DNA from: Acanthornis magna
Lineage: Eukaryota > Chordata > Aves > Passeriformes > Acanthizidae
Length of the DNA: 64,000 nt
Direction of reading: 5' to 3'
NCBI GenBank assembly: GCA_036785705.1
Contig: JAWUZG010000961.1
Span: forward strand, 372,001 to 436,000
Shown: positions 50,950 through 64,000 of the stretch, piece by piece
How the letters are laid out: each line of letters opens with the position of its first letter
Numbering within the stretch: position 1 is the first letter of the stretch
Translations under genes and position numbers: made by a program
The notes under the pieces: model-generated
The model's input: only the letters and a program-made list of their open reading frames with translations
What the model was told of the DNA's origin: nothing
Database searches by the model: none

Positions 50950-52680
50950 CCTAACCCAGTCCCACCTCCATCCCAATTTCCCCAAATCCCCCAGAAATCG
51001 CCCCAATCCCACCCCAAACCCCCTCAGCCTCTCCTCCATCCCAAATCCCCCCAGGAATCCCCCCAGTCCCACCCCCATCCCCCCCCAGTCCCACCTACTT
51101 CCCAGTTTCCCCAAATCCCCCAGAAATCTCCCCAATCCCACTACCAAAACCCCCCAGGCTCTCTTCCATCCCAAATCCCCCCGGAATGTCCCCAATCCCA
51201 CCCCAAACCCCCTCAGCCTCTCCTCCATCCCAAATCCCCTCGGAATCCTCCCAATCCCACCCCAAACCTCCCCAGTCCCACCTCCATCCCATTTTCCCCA
51301 AATCCCCCAGAAATCTCCCCAATCCCACCCCCAAACGCCCCCCAGGCTCCCCTCCATCCCAGTTTCCCCAATTTGCCCCGACATCGCCCCAATCCCACCC
51401 CAAACCCCCTCAGCCTCACCTCCATCCCAAATTCCCGCGAAATCTCCCCAATCCCACCCCCAGACCCCCCCAGCCTCACCTCCATCCCAGTTTCCCCAAA
51501 TCCCCCCAGGCTCCCCCAGTGTCACCTCCGTCCCTGTTTTGGCAAATCCCCCCGAAATCCCCCCAATCCCACCCCAACCCCCCCCAGGCTCAGCTCCATC
51601 CCAATTTCCCCAAATCGCCCCGAAATCGCCCCAATCCCACCCCCAGACCCCCCCAGCCTCTCCTCCATCCCAAATCCCCCCAGAATCTCCCCGCTCCCCA
51701 AACCCCCCCAGGCTCTCCTCCATCTCAATTCACCCCAAGCCCCCCCCAGGCTCACCCTCATCCCAGTTTCCCCAAATCCCCCCGAAATCGCCCCAATCCC
51801 CCCCCAATCCCCCCAGGCTCCCCCTGCAAAATCCCATCCACACCCAATCCCCCCCAGGGTCACTTCCATCCCAGTTTCCCCAAATCCCCCCGGAATCCTC
51901 CCAATCCCACTCCCCAAACCACCCCCCCCAGGCTCCCCTCCATCGCAATTTCCCCAAATCCCCCCGAAATCGCTCCAATCCCACCCCAATCCCCCCCAGC
52001 CTCACCTCCATCCCAAATCCCCCCGGAATCTCCCCAAACCCACTCCCCAATCCCCCCCAGTCCCACCTCCATCCCATTTTCCCCAAATGTCCCCAAAATC
52101 TCCCCGATCCCACCCCAAAACCCCCCAGGCTTCCCTCCATCCCAGTTTCCCCAAATCCCCCCAGGCTCCCCCAGTGTCACCTCCGTCCCAGTTTTGCCAA
52201 ATCCCCCCAAATCCCCCCAATCCCACCCCAAATCCCCCCAGCCTCACCTCCATCCCAAATCCCCCCGAAATCGCCCCAGTCCCACCCCAATCCCCCCCCA
52301 GGCTCCCCCTGCAAAATCCCATCCACACCCAATCCCCCCCAGGCTCCCCTCTCTCCCAATTTCCCCAAATCCCCCCGAAATCGCCCCAATCCCACTCCCC
52401 AAGCCCCCTCAGACTCCCCTTCGTCCCAGTTTCCCCAAATTCCCCCAGTTTCCCCAAATCCCCCCGGAATCTCCCCAATCCCACTCCCCAATCCCCCCCA
52501 GGCTCCCCTCCATCCCAATTTCCCCAAATCCCCCCGAAATCGCCCCAATCCCACCCCAATCCCCCCAGGCTTCCCCTGCAAAATCCCATCCACACCCAAT
52601 CCCCCCCAGGCTCCCCTCCATCCCAGTTTCCCCAAATCCCCCCGGAATCGCCCCAATCCCACCCCAATCCCCCCCAGCTC
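50950..52680. repeat. TTTCCCCAAATCCCCCCGAA minisatellite
   Basis: About 1.7 kb with a unit near 75-80 bp: CCTCCATCCCAGTTTCCCC, AAATCCCCCCGAAATCGCCC, CAATCCCACCCCAATCCCCC and CCAGGCTCCC. A longer variant with CTGCAAAATCCCATCCACAC occurs near 51825, 52308 and 52576. The long open frames on both strands are repeat-encoded. Confidence 0.95.
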
Positions 52681-52699
52681 CCCCTTCCGGCAGCGCCCC

Positions 52700-52860
52700 C
52701 AAACAGCCGCGGCCACGCCCCTTCGCGCTCGCCCCGCCCCTCTCCCGCTCGGGGGCGCGGCTATGCAAATTAGACCCCGCACTCTGCCAATGGCGAAGCA
52801 GTAAGGCGGTGCTATGCAAATCCCCCGGCTGCGTGGGCGGGGTTATGCAAATCCAGGCGC
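52700..52860 (+). promoter_or_regulatory. MEF2B: Candidate MEF2B promoter with three octamer motifs
   Basis: Three perfect ATGCAAAT octamers lie at 52763-52770, 52814-52821 and 52845-52852. A CCAAT box (about 52787) and a GC box (GGGCGGGG, about 52834) lie among them. Just downstream is a candidate untranslated exon with a donor (CCAG followed by GTGCGT) at 53055/53056. Octamers bind POU factors OCT1/OCT2 and are hallmark elements of B-cell and snRNA/histone promoters. Assignment to MEF2B, 7.6 kb downstream, is inference. Confidence 0.45.
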
Positions 52861-53400
52861 TGCTCTGGCAGGCGGCGGCAGCGCGTGCTCCGGGGACACG
52901 AACGGGACCGGGACCGGGATCGGGATCGGGATCAGGATCGGGATCGGGATCAGCACCGGGATCAGCACCGGGAGCGGCACCGGGGCCGCCCCGGCTCCGC
53001 TGCAGCGCCGGGCAGCCGCGGCCGAGCGGGCGCAGGAGGAAGCACCGCTGTCCAGGTGCGTGTCCCGGGCGGGCACGGGGGGGTCCGGGGCTCACCGTGT
53101 GACCGGCACCGAGCAGAGGGGACAGTGCCACGCGACAGCACGGTGCCACACGGCAGCGGCGCTCCCCGTTCCGCTCCCCCAGCGGAACGTGCCGGCGGCC
53201 GCGCCGTCGGGGCGCACGGGCAGGGGGAGCGGGGCCGGCCCGAGGCGGGGCCGGTGCGGCCGGGCCGGCGCCCGGCGGGCTGCTCTGGGCACGGCGGAGC
53301 CCCGGCCCCCGCCCCGCCGTCTCGGGATGGCGGGCTATAAAAAGCCTGCGGTTTGCGCCGCGCTCGGGGCGGTTATTTTTACTCGTGTCTGTGCAGGGAG
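52860..53400. other. CpG island with GGGATC repeat and TATA box
   Basis: A GGGATCGGGATC tract (about 52915-52985) lies before the donor-like GTGCGT at 53056. A TATAAAAA box at 53336-53343 sits at the right end of the CpG-rich block. No coding exon was recognised. Confidence 0.4.
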
Positions 53401-55065
53401 GAACGCCCGGGTTTAACCCAAAAGTGCAGCCTGGGTGGCAGCCGCCCTGCTCCGGCCCCGCCGCCACCTCCCCGCCGCCACCGGGGCCTCGGGGGGCTGG
53501 GCACGGCACCGCCGGGCTGCTGCTGCTGGTGGTGGCAGCGGTGACACCGCGCCGGACAGCCGTGGTGGCATTGTCACTTGGCTGGGGTGGCACAGCGGCC
53601 TGGCTGCTCCCGGCACGCGCTGGTGGCAGCTCGGTCCCTTCCCGCTCCCGGGTGGGGATGGGACACGGCCACGGCTCCTGCCTGTGGCATCTCCGGGGTG
53701 GTGACACCTCCGTGTGGCATCTCCAGAGTGTCCCAGCGCACCTGGGTCCTCTGCCAGATCCTCCTGTCCATCACAGAGTGTCCCTGTCCCTGTCCCCATC
53801 CGCGGGGCTTTACTCCTTTAATGAAACTTTCCCAGAGCTGCGCGTTCTGGACTTTCCCAGGGAATGAATTCACGTGGGAGCTCCGGGCGAGTGGGAAAGC
53901 AGGGACGGGACCAGGGGCTGTGGGACCAGGGGCTGTGCCCCCCCGGGACCCCCACGGGGGCAGCGGCTGGGAAAGGCAGCGTGGGTGACCCGTCTGGAGA
54001 TGCAGATCCTGGCGCTTTTCCACGTCCCTGGCTGCCAGCTGGACACGTCAGGGTGACGTGGGGGGAGATCTGGGGGTCAGCGGGGAGGAAGGGGGGTCGG
54101 GAGGGAGGTGCAGGCCTCAGGTTTGGGTTAGGATGTGCGAATTCCTGCTCGCCTCCAAGCCCAGATGATGTCCCGGGAAAGCAAAGTGGGATTGGGAAAC
54201 TTCGGAAAACTTTGGGGGACAGGAAAATGAAAATGGGATTGGGAAACTTCGGAAAACTTTGGGGGACAGGAAAATGAAAATGGGATTGGGAAACCGGAAA
54301 AGTTTGGGGGACAGGGATCTCTCTGCGTCATCCCAGGACTGAGAGGGCTGGAAAACCTGGAAAACCTGGCACGGTACAGTGGGGGCACCCCGAAGGATTT
54401 GGGGAGGAATCGGTGCATTTAAACCCCTCCGATTTCCCTGCTCTTGCCGAGAATCGCAGCAGGGATGGTCAGGAGCAGAGCGGGCAGCCCTAGAGCCGCG
54501 GGGACGGGCTGGGGTCAGCCCTGGGTGCCCCCAGAGAAACCTCCACCGTCATTTCCCACATGAATTCCCAGCCGTGGCACGGGGCAGCACAACCCCATGG
54601 GAATCGAGTTCCTCCCCTGGGATGTGGCTCTGGGCCCGGGGGGGTCCCCGTGTCCCCTCACCCTCCCCAGGGCAGGACCCTCCTCATTTTTGGGGGCCCT
54701 TTCCATCCTCCCTCCTTCCCCGCAGTCATTTTGGAACCGAAAACCCTCCGCCCATCGGCCCCGAGCGCTGCGCGACTTTCGCTCTGCGTCACCCCCGGGC
54801 AGGACGGAGGGTGGCAGGGTCCCCTCGAGCCGCGGGGCTGTGGCTCTGGATTGTCGCAGAGCGGCGCCGTGGGACAATCTCATTAATTCTAATCCCCCCT
54901 CAGGGGTTTTGGGCTGAGGTGGGGAGGGGATTTTGGAGGTCCCGGCGGTCCCAAAAATCCCTCAGCGCCCCATTCTCCTTTCCCCTACTTCCCAGCCGGC
55001 CCCTCCTGCCCTCCCAGTCCCCACCCAGCGCCGCTCTGGTTTGTACTGGTCGCTTGTTTAAACAA
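53400..55065. other. Mostly unique intergenic sequence
   Basis: Non-repetitive GC-rich sequence with one small array at about 54170-54320, where three units of about 50 bp contain GGGATTGGGAAAC and GGAAAACTTTGGGGGACAGG. No recognisable coding exon. If MEF2B begins near 53000 this would be its first intron (inference). Confidence 0.4.
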
Positions 55066-55067
55066 CC

Positions 55068-55076
55068 TATAAAAAG
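55068..55076 (+). promoter_or_regulatory. TATA-box-like element
   Basis: TATAAAAAG in the context CCTATAAAAAGCAG, followed 25-35 bp later by GC-rich sequence that could contain a start site. The element at 53336 has nearly the same context (CTATAAAAAGCC). Confidence 0.35.
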
Positions 55077-55229
55077 CAGAAAACAGCCCCGGCACAAACT
55101 TTGACTTTTCCCGGGGCTCGGGACGCTGCTCGCACCGCCTCGGCCGTTCCCCCGGGACCACCGGGACCCCGCGGGGACCGGGGCAGCACCGGCCGGGGCT
55201 GGACGTGTCCATCCGGCCCCAGAACTCGG

Positions 55230-55450
55230 TGTTCATCCATCCCGAAATCCCCATTTCCATCCCGGAATCCAAATTTCCATCCCGAAATCCCCATTTCCAT
55301 CCCGGAATCCAAATTTCCATCCCGACATCCCCATTTCCATCCCCAAATCCCCATTTCCATCCCCAAATCCCCATTTTCATCCCGAAATCCCAATTTCCAT
55401 CCCATCATCCCAATTTCCATCCCGAAATCCCAATTTCCATCCCATCCTCC
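55230..55450. repeat. CCCATTTCCATCCCGAAATC minisatellite
   Basis: About 12 units of 19 bp. Confidence 0.95.
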
Positions 55451-55454
55451 TCAC

Positions 55455-56090
55455 CCTCCTCTGGGATTTCACCGCTCCTGGCTCGGATTTTCCCCTCCCT
55501 CGCTGGTTCGCCCTTTAAAAGATGGGATGAGAATTCTTTCTGCCGCTTAAATCTTTATTTTTCCCCCAGAAAAAGCTTTTTGGGAGCTGCCAAATGGGGC
55601 TCGAGAACCACTCCCCTCCTGTTCCTTCCCAATCACCCCGAGCTCTCAGATTTTAAAAAAACCAACCCAGAATTGGGAGAAAATAACCTTTCCCCTGCTG
55701 TTCCTTCCCAATCACCCCCAGCTCTCAGATTAAAAAAAACAAACCATAATTTGGAGAAAAAAACCTTTCCCCACACTTTCTGTGTCCCATGGGGGGAGGA
55801 ATCTCCGGGGAGCTCAGAAATCCTGACTTTTAGGGGAGCGCTCAGACCCCGGAGTGGCTTTTTCCCTTCACACCCCACCCGCTCGGATTTTAGGGTAAAT
55901 CCGGTGGATTTCACACTTTTGGGGTCATCCGGGCGGTGCTGGGAAAATCCCAAATTGGCTCCCGGAAAAGCACGCGGCCCTGCAGGGATTCCCTCATTCC
56001 CAGGAATTCACACCCTGAAAGTGCAGAGGATCGAGGGCGTTCATCACAAACGCGATCCCATCCCCGGGATTGGGGTGACACCCGCTGTGG
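55455..56090. other. Unique sequence with a duplicated 85-bp segment
   Basis: The segment beginning CCCCTCCTGTTCCTTCCCAA (about 55613) recurs diverged at about 55698, each followed by CAGCTCTCAGATT-like sequence. No gene was recognised. Confidence 0.4.
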
Positions 56091-56094
56091 GTGC

Positions 56095-56880
56095 CGGATC
56101 CCAGTGGGAAGGGAACGATCCCAATCCCGGATCCCACCGGGAAGGGAACGATCCCAATCCCGGATCCCACTGGGAAGGGAACGATCCCAATCCCGGATCC
56201 CACTGGGAAGGGAACGATCTCAATCCCGGATCCCAGCGGGAAGGGAACGATCCCAATCCCGGATCCCAGCGGGAAGGGTTGGGATGAGGAGGGAACGATC
56301 CCAATGCCAATCCTGGATCCCATCGGGAAGGATTGAGGCGGGAGCGATCCCGATCCCAATCCCAGATCCCACTGGGAACAGTGGGAATGATCCCAATCCC
56401 AATCCCGGATCCCACTGGGACCGGTTGGGATGAGGCGGGAGTGATCCCGATCCCAATCCCAGATCCCACTGGGAACAGTGGGAATGATCCCAATCCCAAT
56501 CCCGGATCCCACTGGGACTGGTTGGGATGAGGCGGGAGCGATCCCGATCCCAATCCCAGATCCCAGTGGGAATGGTGGGGACAAGGCAGGAACGATCCCA
56601 ATCCCGGATCCCATTGAGAACCGTGGGAGCGATCCCGATCCCAATCCCGGATCCCACTGGGAATGGTGGGAGCGATCCAGATCCCAATCCCGGATCCCAC
56701 TGGGAACAGTGGGAATGATCCCGATCCCAGTCCCAGATCCCACTGGGAATGTTTGGGATGAGGTGGGAATGATCCCAATCCCAATCCCGGATCCCACTGG
56801 GAACGGTGGGAGCGATCCCGATCCCAATCCCGGATCCCACTGGGAACAGTGGGAGCGATCCCGATCCCAGTCCCGGTGCG
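56095..56880. repeat. GATCCCAATCCCGGATCCCA minisatellite
   Basis: Units of about 30 bp at the left (AACGATCCCAATCCCGG plus ATCCCACTGGGAAGGG) grow to compound units of about 60-120 bp at the right that include GATTGGGATGAGGCGGGAG. Confidence 0.95.
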
Positions 56881-57170
56881 GGCGGGCAGGGCCCGGGGCT
56901 AAAGATAAGCACCCGTGGGAGGTTTGGAGCCGTGCCGTGCCAGGAGCGGGGACAGGGACAGGGAACAGGGGACAATCTCCTGTCCTGGACAGGCTCTGGA
57001 GAGCTCCAGAGCTCTGGGATTTTTGGGATGCCGGAACTGAGTCCCCGTGGTGGGGACAGCTCCAGGAGAGGCTGTGGGGTCGCACCTCCAGGGCTTCTCC
57101 CCGCCCGGGATTTGGGGTTTGGGACCTCCCCTCCTCGGGTGGCAGCTCCTCCCAGGAATGCGGTCCGAGG
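56880..57170. other. Unique GC-rich sequence
   Basis: Contains an AAAGATAAGCACCC word (about 56900), a GATA-plus-CACCC type motif pair. No coding exon was seen. Confidence 0.3.
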
Positions 57171-57690
57171 CTGGAAGTGACACCCGGCTGGAGGTGACAG
57201 TGCTGGGCTGGAGGTGACAGTGCCGGGCTGGAGGTGACAGTGCTGGGCTGGAGGTGACAGTGCCGGGCTGGAGGTGCCACCCGGCTGGAGGCGACAGTGC
57301 CGGGCTGGAGGTGCCACCCGGTTGGAGGTGACAGTGCTGGGCTGGAGGTGCCACCCGGCTGGAGGTGACAGTGCTGGGCTGGTGGTGACAGTGCCGGGCT
57401 GGAGGTGACAGTGCCGGGCTGGAGGTGACAGTGCCAAGCAGAGCGGCCCCGTTGTGTCCCCATAATGGCGCTGATCCCAACTATCCCAATTAAAATCCAG
57501 AGGGAAAATCCAAATGCCCTCCCAGGAGCCTCACCTGGATGGCAGCTCCTCCCGGGAATGTCGGTCCATCCCGCCCCGGGGACAAGGCTGGAGGTGCCAC
57601 CAGGGTGGAGGTGACAGTGCCGGGCAGAGTGGCCCTGTTGTGTCCCCATAATGGCGCTAATTACCTTATCACAATTAAAATCCAGAGGGA
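57170..57690. repeat. GGCTGGAGGTGACAGTGCCG minisatellite with a larger duplicated block
   Basis: About 13 units of 20 bp (57180-57435), followed by a block around GTTGTGTCCCCATAATGGCG and AATTAAAATCCAGAGGGAA that occurs twice (about 57450 and 57637). Confidence 0.9.
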
Positions 57691-57955
57691 ACCTTCCAGG
57701 ACCCTCTCAGCATCTCCCCGTGGGTGCCAGAACCTTCCAGGACCCCCTCAGCATATTCCCACGGGTGCCAGAACCTTCCAGGACCCTCTCAGCATCTCCC
57801 TGTGGGTGCTGGAACCTTCCAGGACCCCTCGGGATCTCCCTGTGAGTGCTGGAACCTTCCAGGACCCCTCGGGATCTCCCTGTGAGTGCTGGAACCTTCC
57901 AGGACCCCTCGGGATCTCCCTGTGGGTGCCGGAACCTTCCAGGACCCTCAGCATT
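57690..57955. repeat. GAACCTTCCAGGACCC minisatellite, unit about 40-47 bp
   Basis: Six or seven units with GAACCTTCCAGGACCCCTC, GGGATCTCCCTGTG and GGTGCCG or AGTGCTG. Confidence 0.95.
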
Positions 57956-58064
57956 GCCCCTCGGGGCTTTGGGGTACCACAGCATCCAAGGATCTGTGGG
58001 GAGATGTCTCCAGAGGAATCCTTGGAATTTTTTCATGTCCCTGCTGCAGGTGGGGGACACAGCC

Positions 58065-58435
58065 TTCATCCTTCTGTCTGTCTGTCCATCCGTCCATCCA
58101 TGGATCCCATCCCTCCATCTGTCCGTCCATCATTCATCCATCCGTCTGTCCATCCGTCCATCCATCCATCCATCTGTCTGTCCACCCATCCATCTGTCCA
58201 TCACCCATCCGTCCGTCTGTCCATCCTTCCATCTGTCTATCCATCATCCATCCCTGTGTCCATCCATCCGTCCATCCATCCGTCCGTCTGTCCATCATCC
58301 ATCCATCTGTCTGTCCATCCATCCATCCATCTGTCCATCCATCCATCCATCCATCCATCTGTCCTTCCATCCGCCTGTCCATCCCTCCATCCATCCATCC
58401 GTCCATCTGTCCATCTGTCCATCCCTCCTTCCATC
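58065..58435. repeat. CCATCCGTCCATCTGTCC tetranucleotide array
   Basis: Degenerate (CCAT/CCGT/CTGT) microsatellite of about 370 bp. Confidence 0.95.
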
Positions 58436-59055
58436 CCCAAAACACTCCCCCCGGGATGAGGCCGAGCAGGAACACGAGGGGGGGTCCCACCCTAGCGAGC
58501 ACCCCCTGCCCCAAACCCCAAATACCCCAAACGCGAGGCCCACCCCCCAATTCCCACCCCCCAAAAACCAAACCTCACGGATTGGGGACCCCCAGGATGC
58601 CCCGGCAGGTGTCGGAGCCAGGAGGAGCACGGAAAACCCCCCGGGAATATTCGGGAAAAACCTCGTCCGACCCTCCGGGGAATTCTGGCTCTTTCCGGTG
58701 GTCGGGGGTCGGGGGGTGGATTTGGGGTGGGGTCGTGCGTGGGCTCGGGGACACCGGGTGGCAGCGGGGCCGTGGGAACGGCAGGCGCCATTTCCTTCCA
58801 TAGGTTAAAATTAGTTCTGATGGGCTAAAAATAGCGCCCGAGCGCCATGGCAAAACGGCACCGCGCTCGGGGGGGGGACGGGGGCACCGAGGGGTCCCCA
58901 AATGTCCCCCGGGATCCGGCCTGGCACTGGGGGGGCTGCTGGGGGGTCCCCAAGTTGTCCCCAGCGCGGAGCCGCCACCCCGGCTCGGCTCTTACCCCGT
59001 GGCTGTGGCTTGGGGACGGCAGGGACAGAGCCAGGTCGGGCCTGTCCCCAAATTT
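58435..59055. other. Unique GC-rich sequence around the MEF2 site
   Basis: Non-repetitive sequence between two arrays. It contains the MEF2 site at 58825-58834 and a short AT-rich core. No coding exon was recognised. Confidence 0.4.
58825..58834 (+). promoter_or_regulatory. MEF2B: Perfect MEF2 binding site upstream of MEF2B
   Basis: CTAAAAATAG matches the MEF2 consensus YTA(A/T)4TAR exactly. It sits in a unique, non-repeat island (about 58790-58860), 1.7 kb upstream of the first coding exon. MEF2 family genes are known to autoregulate, so feedback is plausible but inferred. Confidence 0.45.
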
Positions 59056-59059
59056 TTGG

Positions 59060-59580
59060 GTTTTTTTTTTCAGTGCAGCCCCCCCAGGAGGAGAATTTGG
59101 GGCTGGTTTGGGGTTTTCTAAATGCAACCCCCCAGGACAAGAATTTGGGGCTCTTTTTGGGTTTCCTTTTTCAGTGAAGCCCCCCAGGAGGAGAATTTGG
59201 GGCTGTTTTTGTGGGGTCAGGAGGAGATTTCAGGGCTGTTTTGGGGATTTTTCTCAGTGAAGCCCCCGGAGGAGAATTTTGGGTTGGTTTTGGGTTTTTT
59301 TCAGTGCAGCTCCCCAGGACAAGAATTTGGGGCTGTCTTTTTGGGGTCAGGAGGAGAATTTGGGGCCATTTTGTGGGGTCGGGAGGAGAATTTGGGGCCA
59401 TTTTTGCAGGGTCACGAGGAGAATTTGGGGCCATTTTTGTGGGGTCAAGAGGAGAATTTGGGGCCATTTTTGTGGGGTCGGGAGGAGAATTTGGGGCCAT
59501 TTTTGCAGGGTCACGAGGAGAATTTGGGGCCATTTTTGCTGGGTCAGGAGGAGAATTTGGGACCGTTTCGGGGTTTTTTT
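59060..59580. repeat. GGAGAATTTGGGGCCATTTT minisatellite
   Basis: Units of about 37 bp (GGTCAGGAGGAGAATTTGG, GGCCATTTTTGTGGG) preceded by longer diverged units with TTTTCAGTGAAGCCCCC. The same family resumes inside MEF2B intron 1 at 61085-61690. Confidence 0.95.
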
Positions 59581-59584
59581 TGGG

Positions 59585-60500
59585 GTCCGTTGGGACCATC
59601 CCGATGGCCACCCACGATTCCGCCCCGTGGGGTGTCCCGGAGGGATTTTGGGGTGCAGAGGAGCGGGAATCGGGGGGTTGTGGCAGCGGGGGGATGTCCC
59701 AGCGCCGTGCCACCCTCGGGAGGTGCCGGAACCCCAAACTGGGGGTCCCCAGCCCCGCGTCCCCTCCTTTCACGTGGCCGCGGGAGTGGGTGGGCGGTTT
59801 CACTTCCTGGCCCCGCCAGGTCAAATTTAGTCTGGCGGAGCTCGGAAAAAAAAAAAAAAAAATTTAAAAAGCTTTTTTTTTAAAAAAAAAAACCCCAAAT
59901 TTGAACCTAAACCCAACCCTCCCCGCCACCAGCCCCTCTTAAATGCTGTCCCCATCCTTCGGAGCAGCTTTTGGGATGGAGGCTCTGACCCCGAACTCGC
60001 GCTGAAGGATTTGGATCGCCCCGAAGGTGCTCGGGCTGCTGTGGGTGATGGATTGGGGTGTCTGGGCAAGGCTGAGGGGATTTTTTTCATTCTAACCCCA
60101 GCAGAACTTCCCATTTTGCCCCATTTTCCTCCCATTTTCCCAATTTCTCCCCATTTCTCCCCATTTCTCCCCATTTTTCTCATTTTTTCTCATTTTTTCT
60201 CATTTTTCTCATTTTTTCTCGTTTTTCTCTCATTTTTTCTCATTTTCCCCCATTTCCCCCAATTTTTCCCCCCATTTTTTCCCCATTTTTTTCCCATTTC
60301 TTCCCATTTTTCCCCATTTTCCTCCTTTTTCCCTTTTTCCCCCCATTTTCCCCATTTTCCTCTCCACCGCCATCTCCGTGAAGAAGAAATGACCGAACTT
60401 CCTCCAAAAACCAAAATTTTTCGGCCCCCAAACTTCTTCCATCCGCGCCGGGGACGTCCCCAAGAGTTTTGGGGTTCAGGGCCTCCTCCTGCTCTCTCTT
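59585..60500. other. MEF2B: Sequence leading to the MEF2B coding exon
   Basis: Unique sequence (59585-60090) including A-rich tracts near 59850-59890, then a T/C-rich simple repeat (CCCATTTTTCTCATTTTTTC, about 60110-60365) that ends shortly before a strong acceptor (CTCTCTTCCAG, AG at 60503-60504). Confidence 0.5.
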
Positions 60501-60522
60501 CCAGCCCCAAATCCCACGGAAA

Positions 60523-63760
<3,238 letters not shown>

Positions 63761-64000
63761 GTACGGTCAGGGCCATCAGCAGGGACACTGCGGAGGGGGT
63801 ACAGGGGTGAGGGGCTCGGCCATGGGTGTCCTGTCACCGCCTTGGGCACCCCATTGTCACCTTGGGCACCCCATTACCCCCATGGAGACCGCATCCCTGC
63901 CATGGGTGTCCTGTCCCCACCATGGGTCCCCCATTGCCACCTTGGGCACCCCATCCTCACCATGGACACCCCCTTACCACCACAGACACCCCACATGGAC
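63761..64000. repeat. Start of MEF2B intron 4 with CCTTGGGCACCCCATTGTCA repeat
   Basis: After the donor GTACGG a short unique stretch leads into units of about 27-30 bp (CACCATGGGTGTCCTGTCC, CACCTTGGGCACCCCATT) that run to the window edge. Confidence 0.85.

Noticed and set aside
50944..50957. CCTAACCCTAACCC, telomere-like sequence
   Set aside because: Only about two units at the edge of a C-rich array; too short to call an interstitial telomeric repeat.
51186..53102. 638-codon frame rich in Pro/Ser with FPKSPRNRPNP repeats
   Set aside because: Repeat-encoded by the 75-80-bp array at 50950-52680; the other strand and frames are open too.
56895..56912. AAAGATAAGCACCC as an erythroid GATA/CACCC element
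   Set aside because: A single short motif pair with no supporting context; expected by chance in this much sequence.
58065..58435. CCATCCGTCC tract as an unusual structured element
   Set aside because: An ordinary degenerate tetranucleotide microsatellite; noted as a repeat only.

Overview
This window looks like a gene-dense, repeat-saturated, GC-rich segment of a vertebrate chromosome, most likely an avian microchromosome (inferred; it resembles the bird chromosome homologous to human 19p13.11). No rRNA, tRNA, CRISPR array or intact transposon was recognised. Five protein-coding genes can be assembled exon by exon with compatible splice phases: NR2C2AP (+, 4745-7170), RFXANK (-, about 8418-14349), BORCS8 (+, 15996-25575), TMEM221 (-, 28442-45293) and MEF2B (+, 60523 to beyond the right edge). 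The order NR2C2AP-RFXANK-BORCS8-MEF2B matches the human locus in inverted orientation. TMEM221 sits between BORCS8 and MEF2B on the opposite strand, which is not the human arrangement.

Layout. 1-4150: CpG-rich and minisatellite sequence ending in the NR2C2AP promoter and untranslated exon. 4150-7340: NR2C2AP, including an apparent minor-spliceosome (U12, AT-AC) intron. 7560-15440: RFXANK, tail to tail with NR2C2AP, with a tandemly repeated 3' end carrying four poly(A) signals. 15290-16000: CpG-island promoter shared head to head by RFXANK and BORCS8. 16000-26000: BORCS8, with a different minisatellite in every intron. 26270-45300: TMEM221, three exons totalling about 0.8 kb of coding sequence spread over 17 kb of arrays. 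45300-60500: TMEM221 CpG island, arrays, and islands of unique sequence with candidate MEF2B regulatory elements (three octamer motifs, two TATA boxes, a perfect MEF2 site). 60500-64000: the first four coding exons of MEF2B.

The genes are not a pathway. RFXANK drives MHC class II transcription, MEF2B is a MADS-box factor prominent in germinal-centre B cells, BORCS8 is a lysosome-positioning BORC subunit, NR2C2AP is a nuclear-receptor (TR4) cofactor, and TMEM221 is an uncharacterised four-pass membrane protein.

The most striking feature is structural. Nearly every intron is filled by its own minisatellite family, and several arrays have captured a gene boundary as their repeat unit: the TMEM221 last-exon acceptor plus 59 nt of coding sequence (33 copies), the TMEM221 exon 1 donor (10 copies), the TMEM221 stop-codon region (12 copies, in an 815-bp higher-order duplication), the MEF2B exon 4 acceptor (51-bp in-frame units), the MEF2B exon 1 donor (11-bp units), the NR2C2AP U12 donor (2 copies) and the RFXANK poly(A) region (4 copies). 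Coordinates of arrays are by eye, good to about 10-30 bp; coding exon edges were checked by phase.
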